A stretch of DNA of 64,000 nt from NCBI GenBank assembly GCA_037389465.1, contig JAZARR010000146.1, forward strand, positions 2,170,001 to 2,234,000, read 5' to 3'. Every line of letters begins with the position of its first letter. The first letter of the stretch is position 1. Source of the stretch: Baylisascaris procyonis. Its lineage: Eukaryota; Nematoda; Chromadorea; Rhabditida; Ascarididae. Shown piece by piece: positions 55,694 to 64,000 of the stretch. A model generated the notes under the pieces. The model worked only from the letters and a program-made list of their open reading frames with translations. It searched no databases and was not told where the DNA came from. The translations under genes and the position numbers were made by a program.

Positions 55694-55769
55694 TTCTGCA
55701 ACGAGTTCGGTGCACAAAACGTATCCGAAGGTGATGACGAGCACAGCTAGTTCTAAGCGTAAGCGTTCA
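55694..55769 (-). CDS. Possible exon encoding a hydrophobic segment
   Basis: Acceptor TTTCCTCAG and donor GAA|GTAAGG are good. The exon encodes ERLRLELAVLVITFGYVLCT and ELVAE. Its phase (1 in, 0 out) matches the two bases left by the exon ending at 57048. Base composition is less AT-rich than the surroundings. If real, the unidentified gene upstream encodes a membrane protein. Confidence 0.35.
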
Positions 55770-57047
55770 CTGAGGAAACCGCAACACATCCCACCTCACA
55801 CTTTGCAGCCGATATTGTCCACGCAAAACCAAAACGACCACCCACGATGTTATTAACGCATACCTCGTCAATTAGTATGAACTGATCCTCGCAAATCTAC
55901 ACCGTAAATATGCAAAATTATGGATTTAGACAACATCGGAGAAAACGGAAACGCTAGCAGATTGCCCACTCTTATAAGCGGCCTAGAAGAGAAGAACTGT
56001 TCCGTTTTTAAGTTACAAGTTCTAGAAAAGTCTACTAATCTCAATTATCATGCTTAAAACACATAATTATCAACACAAAATTGGGAGATTAGCATGAGTT
56101 AAATTGTAAAAATGAAATGAGTAATGCCATTGGAAATTTGCAATAAAGCGCCTTGCGATGAGTGCGATGAATGGATATAGAGCTTCTTTCAAAAGAACAA
56201 AAACAAAAAGAAGAAGGAATAAAACAATGAAAAAAAAAATGAAAAACATTCAGCACGAAAAGGGTGCAAGATTTCGAAAAAATATTTACAAAAAGACAAA
56301 GGAAAAGCTTCTCATAGGGACTAAAAATTTGTTCACAAATTTTCACTAAAAATCTTATCAAAACTTTAAAAAAATGGACAGCTGGTACTAATGAGAAATA
56401 AAAATCGAAGCTCAGAAGAAGCATAACTGATTTATGATTATATATGATATATAACAAGAAAATATGAAAGTGTCAAAAAATGCAAATTTATAGAATATTA
56501 AGAAAAAGCCAAAATTAAAAAACGATTTTTTGTCAAATGTCAGATGTCAAAATGTCAAAAAGAAAAAATACAAAGATGTATGTATATATTGAAAATCCGT
56601 CAAAATCATGTAAGAAAATTTAACTATCATTGCAATTTTAGGTGATAAGCGACACATGAAAGCGTAGAGAAAAATATCCCCAGGACCAAGTGTACAACTG
56701 TCACCTACATGAAACGACGGCAAATAGAAAACGCTGCTCACGCAAATAATCTGCCCACTGTTGAAATTCATTTAAATAGCCTCAAACTTTCAAATTTAAC
56801 TTGACGCACAAATCTTTGAATAGTAAAAAGAAAATTCAAACAACATTTTCATTTCTCTTCCATTTTCCTCCCCTCCTCCGTCCATTCTCTACTTTTTTTT
56901 CTCTCTTAGTAATATTCTCTGCATGCTGCATGGTCGGTACTTCTAAACAGCCATATTTCATTTAAACGTAGCACATCAGCTCTATAACAAAAACCGCAGA
57001 TGCTACGTGCTCTACGTGAAACGAAACGTTAAGAAAAAAAAACGTAC
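55770..57047. other. Presumed intron or intergenic AT-rich DNA
   Basis: No coding, RNA or repeat feature seen beyond A-rich and T-rich tracts. Confidence 0.5.
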
Positions 57048-57269
57048 GCGGCTGTGAGGTCGAGATTAGGCATAAGCTGTCGTATATTTGCATTGCCAAC
57101 ATCATCGACCACCACTTCACGTTTCACGTCAAGCATTGGACGTACAACCGCACAACGAGTGCTCGGTTTACGCACCGTACTGCCAACAACGAGAGATCCA
57201 GAAGCGTTGCTCACCAAAGAAGAAGTTAATGACGATGAAGCCACACTTGTGCTCGACCCACTTGATGCC
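57048..57269 (-). CDS. Unidentified gene, third visible exon
   Basis: Acceptor TTTGTTCAG and donor GC|GTACGT. Encodes GSSTSVASSSLTSSLVSNAS, then a better-ordered Arg/Val/Asp-rich segment ending LMPNLDLTAA. Its GC content is well above the flanks. An alternative donor four bases later (TAC|GTTTTT) is poorer. Confidence 0.6.
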
Positions 57270-58101
57270 CTGAACAAATGAAAACAATATTTGTTCATTA
57301 TATGCCTAACGCTGGCATAAAATTTATATGAAATAAAAAAAGGCTTCTTTATAACAAAATGAAAGCAAGTTTCATATTGCGCAGCTGAAAGTTAAAACCT
57401 TAGGTAAAAAACGGAGCGCAGCAAAATGGAGGTTGTAACGCTTCACTTTCTAATATTAAACCTGAGTAGAATTTTCGGCTTCAATAGTTTCCCTATGCCC
57501 GTCAGCGATATATTAGTGTCAACGATCGTTTTGACCGTTCATAATTCTCGAGACTTGCATAAAAGCACGCCAAACCCCATCCTTAAATTCGAGAAATGCA
57601 AATTCCCTTCCGCTCATGCTTTAACCCTAACCCTTCACCAATTTTACTCGCTGACTCAATGAAAGAACGCCGCGAAAGTGTTTACCATAATATAACGCCT
57701 TCGCATCTCGATGAAAATCTATACAGTGATTGCATTAAAATACTTTTTCCACTGTGAAAAAGTATTTCTGGAAATATTCCAATAAAAATGTTCTAAAGGT
57801 TTATTTTCCTTTGCTAATGGACTGATCACATTTGAGAAAGAAAAAACAAACTGTCAACAGATTGAGTAAATTAGAAGACGAATTAAACGACGCAGAAGTC
57901 ATGTGCTTTCATAAACAAAGAAACACTGAACGTTGTGAGGAGAAACAAAACACTACGCTTTTACTACAATCATTACACATTTATTAGTTTATGCATCGAT
58001 GACTTTTTACTTTCCAAGTTTCCATATAGCTAGAAACTTCACACATACACGCATGAATGCATACCTACGTATACATTATATATGTACACATGTGAATACG
58101 C

Positions 58102-58158
<57 letters not shown>

Positions 58159-61100
58159 CATTTATATTTATATACACATGCATGCATATGAGCATTAAAC
58201 GTACATATTGTTAATAACAAGCACTGAACATGATAGTGCAAACTATTGAGCATAATAACATTTGCAAGCGCTTAGAACATAAGAAGTAAAGCGACGCTTT
58301 CACAGTCATCCCAACATCAACGATAATTCCTGAGGGCAGAAATGTGAAGAAATAAATCCCCTGTTATGCCAACGCCACAATATGTTAGATTCTATCGCAT
58401 TTCAGATAGCTCAAAGCACAAATGCTTCCAACCTTTCTACACCACCAATACGCTTCTTAAAAAATATCCGAGGACCAAACATACTTTGATTTCACCATGT
58501 CTGCTAAAATTATGCAATATGCACTCAATGGCTTCATCTGTGGGTTCTAAGTTCGGATTTTCGTCACATTTTCAACAAGTCAGCGCAAATATAGTAGTTA
58601 CGCAGTCAAACAATGGTGCTCGAGAACATTTCCGTACGATCGGTGCAACAATCTTTAACGCTGAGCTAGGGAAGATGAATACAACATTTACGTTCAGCAT
58701 CGATATAAAATTAACGATATGACAGAAAAGATTGGCGTTGCACTGCAAAATGGAGCCATTAGAAAAAATGCCTGTCTTTTCGGTCAAATGGGAAATAAAA
58801 TTTTCAAGTTCTAGCAACTTTTATAGAAACTCTATCGATTCGCGCTAAAACTCAGAGTGTGATAGCGCCGAAGAGTGCTTCAAAATCGACTTACTCTAGG
58901 AACAGTTTGTTTCACTCGCATAAAACAACTGTTAAATTGAAAACAAAAAAAAACGCAACATGAGAACGGCGTCAAGTTTTGATCAGTGTTCATCGCAGCT
59001 ATTTCCTCCTCATTAGACAACTTCTAGCGATTACTAGCTCAAGCAGTTTGCACCTAATAAAATATGCTTGTGGCTAATAAGGCAGCAAATAAAACTGGCA
59101 GATATGCATGCAAAGCGGCAACACGTTCAACACGTTAATCTTTAACAAGCTATGATTCTTTCAAAATATTTTATGCCTACGTTTGCAGCTGAAAGCAATT
59201 TAAATTCATACAAATGTTTGATATGAAAATTTCTTCTGCGTTCACTTTGCATAGATGACAAAGGAAAACGACCGCAAAAGTGTGTTAAACTTAGCCACAA
59301 TTCAACATACAAATGAGAATAAACGAGAAATGCCAATTCATTGACTCGTTCTATGCAATTTTTAAATTCTTTCTTCAATCTCAATCACTCATTATAAAAA
59401 CCTCAAAAACAGCAATCCTCAAAGAAATACTAGTGCTATTACTCAAAAAGTTTTGAGAGCACGTTTCACTAACGGCGGAAGAGTGACTATCCACGATTCT
59501 ACAATAGCATGTTTTACTTCAATTTTGTTGGCGCATTAAAACTCTAAAACGGACATTATCTGATTTTAATGAACAATAAAATCTGAATAAAATTCTTAAA
59601 GCACAATCAACGAGATCAGACCGAAATACTGCAATATAGCAATCGATGTTCCGCAATACGCAAAAAAAAAAAAAAAAAAACAGCAGTGATATGACGTTGA
59701 CACAATACTAAGAATCTGTAGCGCTTGCATGTGTACACTGCACTTATTTTAGATGAATCCGAGATATGAGAACGACGATCACTAAGGAGAGATTGCCAGT
59801 GATATTTCATATTCGCGTGATACAGTTTAAAATATACTGAACAGACAGACATACACACAGAAAGACAGACAACAGAGAGAACTTTGTGAAAGCAGTTGAC
59901 GCTGAATGATGCAAAAATTTTCACAAATGTGCAATAAGAAATAAGAGGAGCATGAAGTGACAAAATATGATCTAAAACTGTTACAATGAACTGCTTTTCT
60001 TTCGTGGCAAGAAATCATCAAGTGGTTACTGCTTAGTCATAAAGCCGGAAGTTGTGAACAATCTACTAGTGATGAAAAAAAAGCAGAAAATTCAAACATG
60101 CACAGTCCATGGAATGAAGGTGTTCATTCTTGCTTAAAAACTGCGAAACATTCCTCGTGCACATTTGGTCACTTCAAGAAACCTGATGAGAACGGAGAGC
60201 GATTTAAAGAGAAGGCGAGGGAAATATCGTCTAATTTTTACCTCTACCCATCTTCCTCCCAATGAGACGTTAAGCGGCAACGTCGTCAAGATAGTACAAT
60301 AGAGCTGCGAATGTAAATGCAACGTCCTACTTTTACATCAAATAATTTTATATATGAAGTGCAAACAAAAAAAAAATACAGCAATGTGCATCATAATCAC
60401 CGTCCCTCATAACGTGCGAGAACATAAATAAAGCATAACTCCATCATTTCATCAACTAAGTTTCGAATCGTTTTCTATCGTCGAAATGCACACCAATATT
60501 GCAATAGACATCATAAAAAGCAATTATAGGACGTTAAAGAGACACAAAGAGAGCATGAAAATCAAACAAAAACATTCACTTCACTGCACATGCAAATTAT
60601 CGAAAACATTTTAAGCAAAAGGTCGAAAACGAAAAAGAAAAAGAGCAAAAACTTTTCTGAAATAGGAAAGGAACCATCCTCCGAAATGATGCCCATAACT
60701 TTCGGTAAAATAATGAATGAAAGCACGGCAAGTCTTCCACAAAATGCTTAACATTGTAAACATAGAAAACAAATGATTTCAATCAAGCAGAACACGTTTT
60801 TCATCATGCATACGAAAAGCAACATTAAATCCTACATAAAGAATTCGTGAAGAAGAAATTTGATTCAAAAAAAAAGAGAATATTATCGTCGTGAATAAAA
60901 GAAAAGAAACGAACATTGATGCAGTTTTATTCATCTCTGCGAAATTTACGAAAATAAGATACCACTTCTACTTTAACTGTTGATGGCAACTCATCTAAAA
61001 GCTGCTCTAAATAACCGATGATAAGCTAATGCAATCAACGCCGACCGGAACGATAGCCATGCTGAACACTACAGCAAGTTTATTTTTTGAACCGCTGACT

Positions 61101-63245
61101 CTTTAAAGAAGCACACAGCATGATATGTTTGCTGTCTGTTATGTTTTTGCACAGGTAAGGTTACTTTCATCTACTAACTGCACTTATCAGACACTAGGAT
61201 GGTGGAGAAAGGAGGGTGGAGAAGAAGATGAAAAGAATGTAAGTTCTATCTATCCACCTGGGGCGGAAATAACGCCGAAAATTTTCTAACAACTTGCCCG
61301 ACTTCTAATATCTTTATGGTGGAAACAGTTTGTTGCTGAGGAATGAAGAAAAAAAGAAGTAAAGAATGGAAAATCTTGCTATCAAAGAAGTTGGCAGAGT
61401 TAAACGATATAGAATGCCTCGAAAGTCAACAACAGAATAGAACGAGCTGGCGCCAACGTTAATTTGACGCCAATAGAACATATACTGAAACTCTTTTCGA
61501 AAAGTGCATCATAAACGTCTAAACTTCCCATCAAAATCGATTTGCCAAGATGGCTCTTCACCGTTGCTCAGTTAGTTAACTATAGCGCTCAAATATTGGC
61601 TGGAGATGGGGCTTTTATGGGTGCACATGACGAAATATAGAAGCAAAGAACGCCATAATTCTCAATGCAGTTAACCGTTCAATCGCATATCACATTGCGC
61701 AGAATTCTAAAAAACTTACAAAACGCGATTACCCTAAACGAACCGAAACGAAATTGGCAACAAATTGCAACGTTAATGACAACAACGCTCAACATAATTT
61801 AAATAATCAATAGTGAATAGTAGCACTTTGCAGAGGGAAAATCAATAAGAGGACGTCGCCTGAGCCAATATTTCGTTTTGGTTCGATGAACCCACTAATC
61901 TTCGTAACTTTCGAATCCAAAAAAATGAAAAAAAAAGACCGAACACATGGAGTGGACGAAAAAAAAAAGAGAAGGAAAATGGAAACAAACCCGAAAGCAT
62001 GCTGACTCTCATCCTCATCCGAAGATGATAGGGTGATTACGGAAACGGCGGGCGATGGTGAACAGCTATTCTTCACTTTCACGTTTTTCGCGCACCTAAA
62101 CAATACTTCCCCAAGTGAGAAAGACCAAAGTCACAAGCTATCCGCATGCTTTCACACAGACACACATCAACACACAAGCGCTATTGCGTTATCAATATCC
62201 TTATACCATAGAAACTCTAATAAAAGCCCTCCTCCATAAATAAACTTTTCTTTCACAAGAATAGCTTTAGAAAAATTTGGCGAAGCAGCTAACTTCCGGT
62301 GTTAGATTTAGGATCACATAGTAGTTGCTTACTATTTATAAAATTAGATTATATGGCTTGAATTCTCTGCACAATGCCGCCAACAAATAGAAACAACAAT
62401 CGATGACTGTGAAAACGATTGTCGAAAACTCAAATAGCTGCTTTTATATAGTATCATCGATGTTATAGCAACTAAAGCACTAAGTCATTCAACTAAAACA
62501 AGGGAAACAATACTGTTCGTTGATCGCATTGCAAAAGAATACGAAGTCTAGAGTGGTAGAAGAAGAAAGCATGAAGAGGAGCATGCAAGAAACGATGTGC
62601 AAAAGACGAGCTGCTCGAAAATTTGCATACACGTTATTGCGCACACAAAAAGAAAACTAAAATCATGACGACATAATGCGTTCCAACTTCACAAAATAAT
62701 ACTGAACTGTGCTGATTGCAATAACCGAATCGGCAATATCAAATGAGTATTCCCTCTTGTTCGATCGGCCGAATATAACAATCAGAGGACTAACTGCACT
62801 GGCCAGCGAAACTCAGGGTTTTGTAATAGTAAAGTCTGTTCACGAATATCTGGACAGAGCTATACCATCAGAGAATTGAAAATCATGTGCGATACTATTT
62901 GAAACCTAGAGGTGGGTTGTTTAATTTTTGATGCGATTTACAACACTTCCGATTCGACGGATCTCGGGAAGCGACGACCCAATCTGTTGAGTGAACAATA
63001 CAGATTATGAAATAAGTGACTATTGACGGATGCTACGATAAGAACGCCTACCTTGCCGCATCTAAATACTTCGGCGTTTCGTTGTTATTGGTGAGACGCG
63101 GCCCTGTGGCGACAATAGCCGGATCCTTCATGAGGCCGTTTTGCGCAGTCCTAAGACGAAAATTGTTGACGTTTGGCACTCCTATACCGCTGCTTGAGGT
63201 GCCCGTTCGTCGATGTGGTGGCACATATGCTTGCGTACACTCATC
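57048..63245 (-). CDS. Unidentified protein with SUMO-interacting-type motif, partial, at least three exons
   Basis: Minus-strand exons 63245-63052, 62095-61991 and 57269-57048 join in phase (2+1 at both junctions) to about 173 residues. The first has QAYVPPHRRTGTSSSGIG. The second has SVITLSSSDEDES, a hydrophobic core followed by Ser/Asp/Glu, the pattern of SUMO-interacting motifs in HIPK kinases (VVTISSDTDEE) and PIAS proteins. The third starts Ser-rich and then has RCAVVRPMLDVKREVVVDDV and NIRQLMPNLDLTAA. Neither end is seen: the 5' part lies off the right edge. Two candidate membrane exons may follow downstream. HPK-1/HIPK is one possibility from the motif alone. I cannot identify the protein. 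Confidence 0.55.
57270..61990. other. Presumed 4.7 kb intron of the unidentified minus-strand gene
   Basis: AT-rich with a (TA)n tract at 58102-58153. Open frames on both strands are short and AT-driven. No conserved exon was seen, but an alternative exon here cannot be excluded. Confidence 0.5.
58102..58153. repeat. (TA)n microsatellite with a TGTA interruption
   Basis: A TA run broken by one G near 58115, preceded by alternating purine-pyrimidine sequence (TATACATTATATATGTACAC) from about 58070. The whole 85 bases could adopt Z-form or cruciform DNA. Confidence 0.9.
61991..62095 (-). CDS. Unidentified gene, second visible exon with the SIM-like motif
   Basis: Acceptor TTGTTTAG and donor TTCGG|GTTTGT. 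Encodes KNVKVKNSCSPSP, AVSVITLSSSDEDES and QHAF. The motif is a textbook SUMO-interaction pattern with a following acidic and serine tail suited to CK2 phosphorylation. The T-rich tract after the donor is ordinary intron. Confidence 0.55.
63052..63245 (-). CDS. Unidentified gene, first visible exon
   Basis: Acceptor AAGTTTTAG and donor CAAG|GTAGGC. Encodes DECTQAYVPPHRRTGTSSSG, then VNNFRLRTAQNGLMKDPAIV and NNNETPKYLDAA. It starts in phase 0. The upstream exon lies beyond the right edge or within the last 750 bases, where none was recognised. Confidence 0.6.
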
Positions 63246-64000
63246 CTAAAACTTCCTCAACGCATTCATTCAGAGAGCCAGTCGCCTGATTTGGGAATTA
63301 AAAAACAACAGGGGTACAAACCACAGTTTGTCTTCTGCCGTCGTTTGTAATTTACTTAACAGCAAAGCGTTTATACGTTTCCAAAAACCACGTCTAAGTA
63401 GGTCACATCACAGGATTAACTGTAAAAACAGAGGGATTTAAAGTTGAAAAACTGAAAAAAATAAAAAATACTTTATGCCTCTGCTTGTCTTGCCTGCAGG
63501 GAATGGTAAGCAAATTACTTGCCTTACCCTCCCTTTCTGCTAGTCAATCGGATCAGGCGTACATACAACCTACTTCACTCTTGCTTTCCATAAAGAAGGA
63601 AGAAAACGTATGAAACTATGAGAGATCCGCGCAAGAAAAAAACATGGAGGGAAGTGCTCTATGCAGTGAGGCGCAGTGTTTGTTTTCTGCCGTGTGTATC
63701 TCAATGAACATAAAAAATGACCACTTGAAACCACCTTTAAGTGGGATAAAAATGACCAGTAGAACAAGACTTCTGAAGTTTTATAAGTTTTAGCAGGGCA
63801 TCAAACAGGAGACTGCTGCATGGCTTTGTGAACGAAAATATAAGCTAACTTCTAGCTAAGATCAGTGTGAATGAAAAAGTGACCAACGCTCCAAAAACTG
63901 GACATTCAAACTTGTGAGCCGAACCCCTTCTTACTTTCCTTTTCGGACAACACTTCGTACCCACAACCAAAAAAAGAAAATTAACGAGATTATCCCCTTA
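63246..64000. other. Right edge, no recognised feature
   Basis: Probably an intron of the minus-strand gene. It contains A-rich tracts and no convincing exon, RNA gene or repeat. Confidence 0.45.

Overview
The window is eukaryotic and looks like a nematode, probably a chromadorean parasite. The genes are cut into many small exons (mostly 65-230 bases) with GT...AG introns, many ending in TTTTCAG or TTTAG. The DNA is AT-rich with long (TA)n and (TTA)n tracts and no bacterial gene organisation. The species cannot be named from the sequence. Exon boundaries come from reading splice sites, reading-frame phase and remembered family patterns. No alignment was run.

Region 1 (1-31.5 kb, + strand) is one gene, the inositol 1,4,5-trisphosphate receptor (itr-1 in worms). 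It enters from the left edge already inside the coding region. About 45 exons encode roughly the last 2,030 residues: the regulatory solenoid with RIH and RIH-associated domains, six membrane segments, the pore filter GGGIGD, the zinc-finger-like linker and the C-terminal tail. The ligand-binding N-terminus lies outside the window.

Region 2 (31.5-44 kb) has a simple-repeat-rich stretch and then, on the minus strand (about 34.9-38.2 kb), an inconspicuous gene of small exons. Spliced in phase, these exons give a six-pass protein shaped like a cation diffusion facilitator (SLC30/ZnT) transporter. Its two metal-binding membrane motifs are altered. The rest is intergenic, with a minisatellite and a possible coding relic near 42.3 kb.

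Region 3 (44.0-48.6 kb, + strand) is a complete seven-exon gene for TFIID/SAGA subunit TAF12: a long Gln/Met-rich N-terminus containing a 27-base tandem repeat, then the histone fold and the family's C-terminal signature.

Region 4 (48.6-64 kb) is AT-rich. On the minus strand three exons (63.2, 62.1 and 57.2 kb) join in phase into part of an unidentified protein with a SUMO-interacting-type motif. Two possible downstream exons (55.7 and 54.7 kb) would add hydrophobic segments. This gene leaves the window at the right edge.

The genes have separate jobs: ER calcium release, a metal-transporter-like protein, core transcription, and an unknown. I see no operon or gene cluster acting together. The items most worth a second look are the divergent CDF-like gene, several splice-site oddities in itr-1 (a duplicated donor, three same-phase donors in the lumenal loop, a possible cassette region) and the unidentified minus-strand gene.
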